Positions 10,378 to 23,100 of a stretch of DNA of 64,000 nucleotides are shown one piece after another. This stretch comes from Talinum fruticosum. Taxonomy: Eukaryota; Streptophyta; Magnoliopsida; Caryophyllales; Talinaceae. How positions within the stretch are numbered: position 1 is the first letter of the stretch; each line of letters starts with the position of its first letter. The DNA lies in assembly GCA_021018815.1 (NCBI GenBank), contig JAITYX010000085.1:868001-932000 (forward strand), written 5' to 3'. Under the pieces are notes generated by a model. That model did not search any database and was not told where the DNA came from. It worked only from the letters and a program-made list of their open reading frames with translations. Position numbers and translations under genes: made by a program.

Positions 10378-12650
10378 AAAATAAGTTTCGTCCCCGAAAC
10401 TTGCAAGTAAGACAAGACGACACTACCTTAAAATAGGTAAGGATATTTCTTTTTCATGTCCTCCTTAGTTTCCCAAGTGGCTTCCGTGGAAGTATGGTTT
10501 GCCCACAATACCTTGACTAATGGGATGACCTTATTGCAGAGTTGTTTGATTGTCCAGTCCATTATCTCGTATGGGTTGTTCTTCGTATACTAAATTCTAG
10601 GCGACCATAATGGGTTTAGGCTCTATGATGTGGCTTAGATCGAATATATTTTTTCGAAGTTGAGATAGATAAAACACGTTGTGCACGTGTTCCAGGTCGG
10701 AAGGCAATGCTAGTTTGTAAGCCACGAGTTTAATTTCTTCCTAATCTCGTAAGCTCCGATGTATGTAGGGCTCAATTTACCTTTGATGTCGAATCCCTTT
10801 ACACCTTTTGTTGGGGAAACTGTTAGGAACACCAGGTCTCCTCCTTGGACCTCTAAGGGTTTTCTCCGTTGGTCTCGCATAACTCTTTTGTCTCGCTCTA
10901 AGCTTCACCGATATGTTATTGTATCATCCGAATCCTTTTAATTGTATCTTGTGTCATTTCTGGCCCTATGGTAAATGCTTTATCCCGATCGTTCCAACTT
11001 AATATATCCTTCCATAAAGGCCTCCGATGGATCCATTTTGACGGTGGCTTGATAGTTGTTGTTCTATTTTCATTATTCCATGTTGGTATCTCAAGAGGTC
11101 ATAGTTCCCTTATAGGGCACTCGTTGTTCCGCTTTCACCCTCCGACATGTAAGATATATATTCTTATATTCTAATACCTCCCTCTTTATTTTAGATCACC
11201 AAAAGTTTGCTTCAAATCTACGTACATCTTTGTTTCTCCATGGTGTATAAAGTACACGGTAGTGTACGCCTCATCTAAAATCCTCTTTTTAAGGTCTCCT
11301 TGATTAGCTATACACCAATAATTCTAAATTGTAAGCTGCCAGCCTCGTGTACCATTAAACCCAGGAGTGTACCCTCGTCTATGGTTAGCTCGATCTTCAT
11401 TAGCTCTTCATCCTTCTCCTGCTCCATTTGATTTCCTCTAAGATTGGCGGTTTAACCTCCAAACCAATAACAATTCTCTACCTAATGCTTGATAATTGTA
11501 ATCAATGCCTCTTCCAGCTCACAAATGAGAGTCGGTTGGTTATATCTATAGTGTTCAGACTAGGTTGAGTTTTTCTACCCAATACATATGTTACAACATT
11601 CGTTTTCCTTGGGTAGTACTGAATTTCTAAGTCATAGTCCTTCCATAGCTCTAACCAACGCATTTGCTTCAAGTTAACCTCTTTTGGGTGATGACATGCC
11701 TCAAACTTTGACGGTCAATGTATATCTTATAAGATACTTCATATAAGTAATGTCTCCATTTTTTTTATTTAAATAAACACCACTATAGCCAACTCTAATT
11801 CATGAGTGAGATAATTCCTTCCACATGGTTTTACTAACGTGAGGGATATGCTACAACCTTGCCATCCAACATCCATATGCAACCTAACTCATTTTTTTAT
11901 ACGTCACTAGAAATGGTATCCCCTTTGTCTTCCTTAGATGGCGTCAGTATTGAGGGTAACATCAATCTCTTTTTCATCTCCTAAGATGCCTTTTCACACT
12001 TATCGATCCGTTCGAACTTGGTGGTCTTTCTTAGAATTTTTTTTTTTTGAAAGGGTTACTTTCAAAAATCTTGAACAAACCTTCAATATTATCTAGCTAA
12101 CCCTAGGAAATTCCTTAAATACCATGTGACCAAAAATGTCACTTCACGCAACCAAAATTTGCACTCTTGCAATTTGACATACGACTAATTCTCTCCGAAA
12201 ACTTACAACAACATTCTCAAAAGATACGTATGCTCCTCCCTATCCTTAGAATATATCAAGATGTTATATATTGATACCACCACGAATTTAACTACGTAGG
12301 GTCTAAAATCTTATTCATCAAATCCATAATCTTTGTAGGTGTAATAGTCCACTCAAAGGGCATCACTATAAATTCGTAGTAGTCGTAACTTTTCTTAAAT
12401 AAGGTCTTAAGCATGTCCTTAGACTTTATCAGAAGTTGGTGGTAGCCGAACCTCAAATCTATCTTTGAGAACACCCGGCGCTTGTAATTGATCCATTAGG
12501 TCATCAAGTCAAGCTGAAGGATACTTATTTCCGATCGTAATCTAATTCAACTCCCTATAATCTATGAACAATCTTAGCGTGTCATCATTCTTTTCTTTTT
12601 TTTTTTCACAATTACTCCTAGCGTTCATATAGAAGTGTGTAACTGGCATC
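10378..12650 (-). pseudogene. Chromovirus pol remnant (RT to integrase and chromodomain)
   Basis: On the minus strand, RT begins near 12,640 with FIDYREL(N). It continues at 12,474 with FSKIDLRFGYHQL and IVMPFEWTITP, where functional copies read MPFGLTNAP. Near 10,850-10,740 is the integrase C-terminal phrase VSPTKGVKGFDIKGKLSP followed by YIGAYEI. Near 10,500-10,380 is the end of a chromodomain-like tail (EATWETKEDMK). There are many stops and frameshifts, and RNase H and the integrase core are barely readable. Gag, protease and the RT N-terminus are missing beyond 12,650, so the element was truncated there. Confidence 0.8.
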
Positions 12651-12654
12651 GGTA

Positions 12655-13602
12655 GAAAAATATATTTTGATAAAGAGAGTTGGATTCTCAATTACAAGGA
12701 TACTATTATTATATCCCTTTTTCTTTTTTTCTTTTTTGAAATGGGCTTATTTCTTTCAAAGAAGAATTACTAACATAACGCAGCAAGTTCAATATTTTGA
12801 TATGAATGAATCATGTTTAAGAAAACTCCCTTTTATTAAAAAGAAGCGCATAATAATGGTAATTCAAAGGAAGTAACAAGATCAGCGATAGATAAAGATT
12901 TCCGAGGAGGGAAGTGAGTCATTAGATATTGAAAAATATAATAGCTACAAAATAAGCATCATAAGAATCATTAAGTAAGAGAAGGAAATTTTTGACGTTA
13001 ATGGTTTAATGAAAGATAGGGAATAAGAATGAGAGGTTAGTATGACTCATATGGGTTTATGGGTTATTATGTGCTTAGGAATCAACAAAGGTGACAATAA
13101 TATTTGAAATGGTTCCTTTTTTATTTAAGCAAACCATTTTGGTGTTGATATAAACAGGTGGATTTTCGTAAGGTACAAGCAATAAACGTAACTTAAATCG
13201 TGGAAATATTCCTTCTAATCCCTTTGAACTTGCTGACTCGGTTGAACGACATGAATGCCTTAACAAAATAAAGTGTTTCACTAATAGATTCAATACTCTT
13301 AGTAATAAAATTTATTATCGTTATTATTGCCATCGCTATTGTTGTTACTATTGTTATCACTTACATTATTTCCTTTTTTGTAACTTCCCATGATTAGATG
13401 AATTTATGAAGGCAAAATCACATCGTAGATTGCTAAATCAGTTGGTTAAATTTTATAGGTTGAAGTTTTAAAGTAACATTCATAACTTATACCAACCCCT
13501 CTTGACACGCAATATGATCATAAGGTTCACTTGACCGTTTCTCCATAAAACACCTACTATGTTAATCGGTCCCTTCCTAAATTAAGTCTCTCACTCACCT
13601 AA
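12655..13602. other. Unassigned A/T-rich segment
   Basis: It begins exactly where the chromovirus RT stops being readable and ends at the second 51-bp repeat. No protein family is recognisable in any frame. An irregular ATT/GTT-rich stretch lies at 13,305-13,370. Confidence 0.5.
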
Positions 13603-13653
13603 TTGTTTAATCCTCCAACGTTGTTTAATTTTTCACTTGGATACCTAACCCAA
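13603..13653 (+). repeat. 51-bp direct repeat, copy 2
   Basis: Exact copy of 8,269-8,319, 5,334 bp downstream in the same orientation. No other Harbinger sequence is visible beside it. Confidence 0.9.
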
Positions 13654-13922
13654 CGTTATAAAAGAAATCACATGGGCTTCTCATGACTTAGTAGAAATTG
13701 TCGGGCTTAAGGCATGGTTCTTGCTAGCCCTTATAACATCAAATTGACTCCCAAAAGGCTGAAGATACCCCTTTTACCATTTCTACACCGATTTCTATTA
13801 CTTGCTCCAATTGATTATTATTTACAATAGTAAATAAAATAAGTAAAAGTCATAATCATTATAGTATTATTTTATGAGATAAAAAATAAATAAATAAATT
13901 TATTATAATCAACTTACAAATA
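13654..13922. other. Unassigned A/T-rich spacer
   Basis: There is no protein-like ORF. It is the pre-insertion flank of the LINE and ends at its target-site duplication. Confidence 0.5.
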
Positions 13923-13939
13923 ACTAATACAAATTTTAT
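13923..13939 (+). repeat. Target-site duplication of the LINE, left copy
   Basis: ACTAATACAAATTTTAT, identical to 19,655-19,671 just after the poly(A) tail. Confidence 0.95.
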
Positions 13940-13984
13940 ATAAACTTCCGCCCCTCTAGACGAGAGAGAGTCCCTCTAGAGAGA

Positions 13985-15690
13985 GATGCTCGATGTTTCC
14001 TTTTCCCAACCCTAAAGAACCCCTTGATTTTCCTCCTTTTTTCCACCGTTTCTCTCTCCCTCCCCCTTAGGTCTCTCTCGGATCTACTCGGTTCAGCATA
14101 TGTTCTTCTCAATTCTTCTTGGCTCCTCACTCTGTCAATATTAATCATGTTTATTTTGCCGTTTTGGAGGGTGTTAGCGTGGATTTTTCGATCTTGATTA
14201 CAAGGGAACAGTGGCTTCACATCTCTAAGCGTCCGAAGTCGGGAGTCACCGATGATGTCAAGTGGTACTGTAGCACTCGTTTGTAATATTGTTCAAGCCA
14301 TGGCTGCCCAACTTTCGCTCCTTTTCGAGGAGGTTATTGTATGGTTTGGGCCGTATATCTACTCGAGTCTTCTCTCAAAGGTTCGATTTGGCGATTACAA
14401 GCGGAATTCTAGATTCTTATGTGAGAACAAACTCATCGACGGCTACTGGTCGAGTAAGTATGATTTGTTTTTAGTTTTCGAGTCTAATGTGGGTTTGGTT
14501 TAGAAAAGGTTCTCAAATCTTCTTGTTGCGTTTAAGAGAGGTGGATTTGTTCGGATCTATCTCGTGGTTGTGCCCCCGAAAGTGTTTGTTTGGGTTTTTT
14601 TACTATTTCTATCATGGTTGATTACTCGTGCTTTGTTGGGCGTCTCTTCGTCTTTCTTCCTGTTTGTACCCTATGGATGGGACTCCATAACTCGGGATTT
14701 GGCCTTGGTTTTTTTCTTTGATTGCTTTGTTAGTCTTTATAGTAGCCATTTGTGCTTTGGCCCGGGTGATTATTTTTGCCGGTAGACTTTAGAACCTCTT
14801 TCTATGGCTCATGGTTCATGGCTATGTGTATGTACTTTGGGACAATTCAAGTATTCAGTGTTTTAGGTGGAGTGGATCTTTTTGGCTCATTCCACTTATT
14901 CTCATTCTTGTTTTCTTGCTGGTGCATATATTTCATGTTTGTGGCTTTGTTAAATGTCAATTTGGGCTTGAAAGGATTACCCTTTGTATTTATGCCATTA
15001 AGTTTTTTCCGGTGCAAGTGATAGTTGTTTTGATCCTGTAGAGAGATTGAATTCTTGGGGATTTGGATTTATATTTCGACCTAGTCTACTATTATTTTTG
15101 GACCCTTACATTACTACGGAGGCATGTCTTCAACTCTGTGTTGTCCCTAATAAGGGCTGTAAGTCAAAGTGGGTTATGCCACTTAGTAATCAAAAAGTCG
15201 ATGACGACAACTTGGTCATATCTCGAGACTTTATTTATGAAATTTTTATGTCTTAAGTACGGCTATTCTCTTACGATTAGGGGACATGGGTTACCCATCT
15301 ATGGCTTGTCTGTGGTTTCCCATAAACAGAGCTATTTATTTTTTGTTGTGTGAGTTTTTATTTTGCTAATACCGCTTATGTTGGTTGGTTTTCTTTTCAG
15401 GTACTAATGAAAGAGAAATCGTTGAAAGGAACGCTGGAGACAAGTGGAATCCCATACTGCATTGCTAAAATCTTCGAGAATTACTGGTGTATAGGGATTT
15501 TTATTGTAAATAAGTTATGCATTATTTATGGATTTTTGTTGTTCTTTTTTTTGGGCGAGAGGAAGTTTAGCAGTAGTTAGACTTCCCGAGGCCTTTACTT
15601 CGAATCACCCCTTTAGAGGAATGAATCTTGCGAAGCAAGCCGTAACTATCTCACTCGTACACGCACTTTACTTCTCAACAATGGGAGTTG
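13985..15690 (+). other. 5' region of the LINE, no recognisable ORF1
   Basis: It starts with a C/T- and GAGA-rich leader (to about 14,120) and then turns T/G-rich. Short open frames at 14,252-14,503, 14,564-14,785 and 14,776-15,041 encode mostly hydrophobic, low-complexity peptides without the RRM-like or CCHC features of plant LINE ORF1. It could be an unusually long 5' UTR or foreign sequence carried by the element. Confidence 0.5.
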
Positions 15691-15699
15691 TTGGGAGGA

Positions 15700-18600
15700 C
15701 TAGGTGTTTATTAATTAATATTATTGCATGGAATGTAGAAGGTGCTAAAAAATACCAAGTGAAACAAGAGATTATGTTTTTGAACCGTAATTTAAGACCG
15801 GATATCATTTTTATTACGGAATCTTTGAACCAACACTCGAAAGTTCTATGAAAATTCTACCCATTTTAGGTTTCAATCATTTGATTTTGTTCTTCCTCAT
15901 AACCACAAGTGGGGGTATATGGGTTTTATGGAATACTCATAATATCACAGCCTCAATTATTCCGAAAGAATAGCGATCCATTCCTCTTCATGTTGTTGAT
16001 AAAGTATTTAACAAAGAATGCATAGTGTCGGTATTTATGGACCAGCGCAAGCTTTGGACAAACCGTCATTTTAGAACCATCTTTCGGATCTCAACTGTAT
16101 TATTATTAATCTTCCCTAGTGTATTATTGGAGATTTTAATGAAATGGAATATCTCAATGAGAAATTAGGAGGTAACAAACTTTCACTCTATAATGTTCAA
16201 AGAATGCGGTCGTTCTTAGGCGATATTAGGGGTGAGAGTCTTCCTGCAACGGTAGAATTTTCACGTGGAAAAAGTTTATTAAAAGTCATCTTATTTATGA
16301 AAGGCTAGATAAGGCTATTGCACGAGAAGATTGGAATAATCTTTACCCAGATAGCATTGTGTCGCACGGTCCGTTCTCCTGTTCGGATCATTGTTATATT
16401 TTGCTGAATACTAATCCTAATGCTCGCAATTTTTACCATCTTAAATTCAGATACCAAAATAATTGGTCCATTTACCAAGAGGTGTCTAAGATCATTAAAC
16501 AACAATAGAAAAAAACCCGCAGGGATCACCAACGTTTAAACTTGTAAGGAAACTTAAATATGTTAAAGAAAAGCTAAAGTTTTGGGCTTCTAGCACTTGC
16601 GAAAATTATTCACAGAAAGTAGAGAGGAACTCAACACTATTGATGAAAGTCGAGGAAAAGTTTTTGGATAATCCGTACAATTTAAGATTGATGCATTGGC
16701 ATAATAGGCTTATTAGGCAAAGAGAGAAGCTCCTCCTTTTCAACTAGAAATATTGGGGAAAGTTCTTTCGAAAAGAATGGCTTACTCACGGGGACAGGAA
16801 CTCCAAATTTTTTCATAGATGTTGCATTATTAAGAAACATAAGAGAAGGATATTCGGGTTACAGGATGAATCGGGGTTTGGACTGAGGATTCAAAAGATA
16901 TCCAAAGGAAGTTTGTGGATGATTTCTCTCGAGTTTCACAGACTCAACATAGAGATAACAGTTTTCCTTTAAGAATTGATGTACCTTGCATGATCACCGA
17001 CAATGAGAATGCTCAACTTATTTTGCCGTTACACTTGAGGAAATTAAAACAAGTAGTTTTTCAAATGAATCCAGCTAAAGCCCCAGGATCGGATGGGTTT
17101 GGGGCGGGATTTTTTAGCATCATTGGGAAATTATTGGTAACGACGTGATTTCTGTCCGATGGATATTTTCTGGTATGGGAAATTGCTTAAAGAAGTGAAT
17201 AACACTCTCATCGCACTCGTTACCAAAAGTTGCTTGTCCTACTACTACTGCACATTTTAGACCTATCGGTCTTTGCAACTCGCCTTTACAAGATCATCTT
17301 TAAAGTTCTCGTTAAATAGGCTGAGACTAATTCTTCAAAGGATTGTTAGTCCTTATCAAAGTGCCTTTGTACCGATAGGGACATCCATGATAACATATTA
17401 CTTACTCATGAAATTGTGAACAAATTAAGTAACATTAAAGGTAAGCGGGCTTATGTAGGACTAAAAGTCTGGACATGGAAAAAGCCTATGATCGTGTTGA
17501 ATGAGATTTTGTTCTAGCATGTCTTAAGGAACTAGGTTTTCATCATGTCCGGATCAATTGGATTATGGAGTGTATTACTACTCGTTATATATTCTATTAT
17601 TGTTAATGATGAAACTTGTGGCTTTCTGCATCCTTCAAGAAGGCTTAGGCAAGGAGATCCATTATCTCCTTACCTATTTATTCTTTCTATGGATGTTTTC
17701 ACATACGAGACTTCACCGCTTGACACAGCGAGTCGAAGTCGGGATCGACATCAAAATCTGTCCTTAAGTAGATAAAATTCCCTGTCTTTTGTTTGCCGAT
17801 GACGAGTCTCTGTTTTTCAAAGGGAGCTATGAAATGTGTCGAGGGTACAGAATCTGCTGAGTGAATTTTGCCATCAATCGAGTCAGCTTATTAACTTCCA
17901 TAAGTCGTCTTTGACTTTCTCGAAAAATACCTTTGCAGCCACCAAGAGTTCAGTCTCCTCAATTTTTAATATACCACATTCGAACTCTTTGGGTAAATAT
18001 TTGGGATGTCCGGTTTTCAAGGGGAGGCCTGCTAGATCTTTATTTGACGATCTCCTTAGAAGGGCGGATGCTAAATTGCAAAACCGAAAAGCCAATTCAA
18101 TATCCAAATCAGGTAGAGTGGTTCTTATCCAATCGAATCTAGAAGCGCTTCGTCCCATACTATGCAAAGTTTTAAACTTCCAGCTAAGTACAACAAAATC
18201 GTTGAATAAACTTAATAGAGAATTTTTTTGGAGAAATTCCGAGGCAAATAAAGGGCCTACCTATGGTTGCACGGGATAAAATTTGTGCTCCTAAGAAATT
18301 AGGAGGGTCGGGTCTCGAGAAAACGAGTGTTGTTAATCGGGCCTTCCTTTGTAAACTTCTTTGGAAGTATTTGTACGATGGGAATAATTTTTGGGGAAAG
18401 ATTATGTGTGCTAAATACCCTCTTACGGAGGACCTTTTCACGAGAAAAGTTAAAGCTACAGATTCTTGAGCTTAGAAGTGCCTTCTTAAGGAAAGAAAAC
18501 TCTTCAAGAATGGACTCAGTTGGAAAATTGGGAATGGAAATAAAGCAAAATTTTAGGTTGATATTTGGTGTGGTAATATTTGCCTACGGGAGTTTTATGA

Positions 18601-19580
18601 TAGCTCCTTTTGCCTTCCCTTGTCAGCCTCGGTTAGCGACTGTCTCACACGAGGATAAGGAATGTAATTTGAATCTTCTCCAATCTATGCTTGCCCAATG
18701 ACATTTGCCAAAAGATCTTGTCCATCCACCTTCCCTCTCATGATATAGATGATTCCGTTTCTTGGGGACTTTCTAGTCGTGGTAATTTTACCACTAAGTC
18801 GGCTATATGGAATGCGCACGAGCACTCGCTATAACCTCCCGAATTGGGATTTTGCCTAGAATTGGAATCTGGATCCGATATCTAAATTAAAAATATTTTT
18901 ATGTCAAATAGGACTTTCTAGTTCATTTATTATGGAGTATTTAGAATAGCAGAAACAAAGTTGTGTTTACGAACGAAACCTTCAATACTACTATTACGTG
19001 TATTCGAGCGAAAGCGACTTGGGTAGAATGGCGTGCAAGGAGCATGTTGGACTTTTTACACATAAGACTTCCTCTCCTTCATCATCTATTACCAACAATT
19101 CTCCCCATTTCGTCTGTTGGCACAAACCACGGGAGGCTTAGTTAAAGTCAATTTGGACGGGTCCAGATCTTCTTCGGTTCGCATCCGGGTTTGTTATCGA
19201 AGTTGGGATGGAAGATTCTACAAGTCGGAACCTCGCAGCTTGGTCAAGCATCGCATCGGTAGCCGAGGTGACCGCCATGAGAGACGGAGTCGAGCAAGCA
19301 GCTCGAGCTGGTTATATAACTATATGGTATTAGAAGGAGATAACCTCACGGTTATCGGGGCCATCAAATGAGAGATTCGGATTCAGTGGGAAATTCACAC
19401 GCCGATCCAAGATACTTGGAACTTCCTCAATCAATGCAAAAGGGTTGTCATTCAAGCACACATTCGGAGAAGGAAATAGAGCGGCGGATTGGGTAGCGAG
19501 ATTTGAGCTTAGTATCGCTTCTAATTCTTGTTGGTTTAATACTCCATCTTCCCTTCCTTTCTCTCCATTCTCATGGAGGA
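15700..19580 (+). pseudogene. LINE ORF2: endonuclease, reverse transcriptase, zf-RVT, RNase H
   Basis: The endonuclease starts near 15,710 with INIIAWNVEGAKK and ends with the S-D-H motif (HGPFSCSDHCYI, codons at 16,383-16,391). RT shows FQMNPAKAPGSDGF (about 17,060-17,100), RRLRQGDPLSPYLFIL (about 17,640-17,690) and the catalytic F-A-D-D at 17,792-17,803. GKYLGCPVF (about 17,990) and LGGSGLEKTSVVNRAFLCKL (about 18,300) lead to the zinc-binding region. RNase H is at about 19,130-19,560 (VKVNLDGS, then LEGDNLTVIGAIK). The parts fall in different frames with many stops, so the protein cannot be made. Catalytic residues that survive show descent from an active L1-type element. Confidence 0.9.
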
Positions 19581-19654
19581 CCACTTAGGTAGAACCCTCA
19601 TGAGAAGGAATACCTTTTAGTTGATGTACTTACCCCTTCCAAAAAAAAAAAAAA

Positions 19655-19671
19655 ACTAATACAAATTTTAT
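19655..19671 (+). repeat. Target-site duplication of the LINE, right copy
   Basis: Identical to 13,923-13,939. Its first A merges with the poly(A) tail. Confidence 0.95.
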
Positions 19672-20114
19672 TTACATTCACTTCCAAAACCATAAATTCC
19701 TAAATCCATTATAATCCAAAATAGGATCACCATATATAAACCTTGGTCATTTTAATGTTTCACACTATGTCATAATTATTTCTAATTTGTTTAATTGAAA
19801 TGGTCAAATAATTTAACCTTTTATTGAACTTGAACCCATACTTTTTGTTAGAACTTGAAAGATAGGTCTTCTTCTAATACAACACCACTTTGATGGTTAC
19901 AAACAATATTATCTACAAAAAGCGAAAATGTACAAAAAAACAAAATTTAAATTTAAATGTTAGGCTAATTTTGTACCAAAATAATATTTGCCATAAGTTA
20001 GCCTAACAAATAGGCTGTTCACCACATGCAGCACAAAACACAGCTCCCTTTTTAACAATTTCTGCCAGAACCAACAGAGCGCGGCTGAGTTGCCGGCGGC
20101 GGGTGTGGGTGTCG
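19672..20114 (+). other. Upstream region and 5' UTR of the Nol12-like gene
   Basis: A/T-rich up to about 20,040, then GC-rich leader sequence up to the ATG. The LINE insertion ends only about 440 bp before the start codon, so it lies in or at the edge of this gene's promoter. No confident TATA box. Confidence 0.5.
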
Positions 20115-23100
20115 ATGGAAGAAGAGGTGGAAGGAGTGGCGGTGGTGGGGCAACCGCCGATCGCCAGAGGACAGCGCATCAGGAAGAGGGCTCTTCGGGA
20201 CAAATCTGTCTCCGTCACTTTCAACGAGAAAGACTTGAGGTACTGGAAACAACTAAAATTAGTTTCAATGTTCGAAAAACCCTGCCTTCATAAATTTTTA
20301 GGGTTTTCGCACGATGGAAATTTACAATTTTTTGTTTTGTTGACGAGTGGTTAATTTTATGAATCGGGTTCATGGAACTGAAGAGTTATCTTCTGCTTTA
20401 CAGAATTGATTGGGCATTTGATTCTTGATAGAACTTATGAGTATAAGAAGATGGTGCATGTTAGGGTTTATTATCGAGGGAATGGTGGTAGGGTGGAAGG
20501 TCTGTTAATTGTGTAATTGCTTGTACACCCCCCCCGCCAAAAAAAAAAAAAAGGGTATTCGTGAATGCTTAATTACTGATTCGAAATGAAGTAAAAGGAG
20601 AAGCTTCATGGCAATTAGTCGGGCGTCATTTAGTTCGCTAGATATATTTTCTTTTAAGAAAAAGGATTTTTAGTGTTGTTGTAGTTGTTCTTATTATGTT
20701 GGTTATATATCTTTTGTGGTTTGTGCTGAAACATGAATTCCCTTTATTTGGGTTTTGAAGAATTCGTGAGATGGTTGATATTGGAGATTAAACTTGAGAT
20801 GAAATTTGCACAATACTAGCTTGGGCATAAGCATCACTTGGTTTAACTTGCTTAATTAGTGCAAACAACAGCAACAAAAAGTTACAAATGAGGTCTAGGA
20901 GCTCAAGATGTATGAAGCTGAATGGTCTACTTAATAAAGAGGAAACTTATACTAGAGCATTTGGTAAAAGCTTCCACTGGGGTAATAGGGGCACGGGTAC
21001 GGGTATCAACTTGCTAAGTAGGAAAGTGAAGAAATATTTGAGATATGTTAGGTACTTAATTAGGGTTTTGATTTAAACAGGGACTTTGTTAGTGGCTTCC
21101 ACAAGAGAAAGAAGAAGAGGAGAAAGGAAGCTCTAAAGAAGCAGGAAGAAGCAGAACGGCGCAGACGTCTTGAAGAACGTAAAAGGGTTAGATTCTTTAT
21201 TTTTCTTTATGAATTTAGGACGTATATTTTCACATGTTTGTCTATGTGTTTGTCAAGTTTAGTTGCCACTTCTCATATTTCTAAAAGGCTGGTTTCCCTG
21301 TGCCAAAATGTGCTGTAATGGGGAATGATCAAAATTTGTAGGTGGTTAGCCATAATTGAGATGGAAGTTATTTTGGAAATTTATCCTCTTTAGTAGCAGT
21401 TTGCAGATTTTCTATTGCCTTTTGATGGGGAATTGTTAGCTGTTTGGATGGGTGATTACACTAAGGAAGTTCTGTGAGATTACAGTGGAGCTAGCTGATG
21501 AATGTAAGTCACATGAAAGGACATTGGTTGTTGCCTGAAGAAAGGACACATGATAAAGTAATTTCCCTTTTTTTTTTTTAACCAAAGTAACAAATGGAAA
21601 GCACTGGCTTAAGCAAACTAGTCTTTGGAAAAGAGTACTAAAGACTAACCTCCACCCAGGTATATTTATCTGCCAAACTGGTCATTGAGAGAAATCAAAA
21701 CACTAATTCCTATTCCAAAAGCTATTTCTGAACATGGCAACCAGCCAACAACTCTCTTGTGCTTCTGGTGTTTACTTTTGTGACTTAAAGGCTTCATCTT
21801 GATACGGTTGGGAAAAAAGGGATAAATTTAGAAAAATGAAGTCTTAATATTTTCTCTTTTGTGGGCACTCTCCTGTTTCACATGCTTTTAAAGGACTAGG
21901 AATACTGGACATATATTGGTAAATATAACAGAAAATGAAATGATAAATGTTATATATTGTCTAAATATGTGATTGCCTTTCCCTTTTCTTATAGCTTTCT
22001 AGATCCAAATCAATTATGAATTCTTTTCCTTTTGTTTTAAGTTTGAAAATTTGGGCCTTTCATCTTCTCCATGTTGGCGCTAGATTTGCTTGGTACAATA
22101 TGGTTCTGTCCAATGAAATATATCAGACACGAGATTATGGAGACTCTTTTCTTGCATGCTGCACTACACACTCTAACATGTAAAAAAATACAGATTCTCT
22201 GAAGTTCCATGGAGAACTACTTCCCATAGAGAACTTTAGATACCAATTCCAAGGCCTCATTTGTTTCTGCTCAAAGATAAGATAGGAGGACCTTTTTGAT
22301 TCATGAAGACACTTTTAAGATTATCCAGCTTTTGGATGTCAAATTGTTCCAGTACTGGTGTGAATTTGATTTAGTCTGCGATTTACTATGTGATCCTGTC
22401 TTTTCAATCAGATCTGGCTGAGATGATATCTCTCTTCCTGCTTGATTTGGTGCTTACTTGTTCAAAGTTATCCTTTGAAGATATGATAGTTAGCATTCTT
22501 TTTTTCCAATAATCTTGTGACTGTCATTAACAATTTCGTCTCTGTGACAGAGGAGATTGGAAAAAGAATATGCATTGTATGGTGGTGCGCCACCTGCAAA
22601 AGATGCTGAATCTGATGGTGAAGATCTGGAGCTGGATGATGAACCTGAACTGAACCCATCTGTTTCTGGTATCATATCTTGTCCTTGGAGTTCATTCTCT
22701 TGCATATTATAGCTAATATTGTGAAGCTATGCACATTTCACTATTTTGTATATGGGTTAAGGAAATCCTCATCTTAACCCTTGTTCTCTTCGCAGTTGTT
22801 TGTTTATTGTCGGTCCATTATGCTGCTAAGGTTTTTCGTCTGTCAATGAATAATAGAAAACTTTGGTAGACAATTCCAAATGTCAGTGTTTGGCCTAGAA
22901 AGAAAGGCAACATGGGGAAATTAAGAATTAAAATGTCATAAATGGGTATAGCAAGACATGATTTTGAGGCATGAGTAGGGATTGATATAATTCGTAGTCT
23001 AAGGAGCATATTATCGAGCCTGCTTTGTGTGATTAGAATCTCTGAGATGTTAACCGCGTCAGACCGTCCTTTTATGTTTACCTAGCAGCGCTGGATAATG

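Larger units (their letters stand above)
13940..19654 (+). mobile_element. LINE (L1-type non-LTR retrotransposon), coding capacity lost
   Basis: A 5.7-kb element is bounded by perfect 17-bp target duplications and ends in poly(A) at 19,641-19,654. The order is a C/T-rich 5' leader, about 1.4 kb of unrecognised sequence, then AP-type endonuclease, RT, zinc-binding domain and RNase H. The perfect duplications show that both ends of the insertion are preserved, so 5' truncation by deletion after insertion is unlikely. The coding part carries many frameshifts and stops. No clear ORF1 (gag-like) protein is visible, which is unusual for an L1-type element of this length. Confidence 0.9.
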
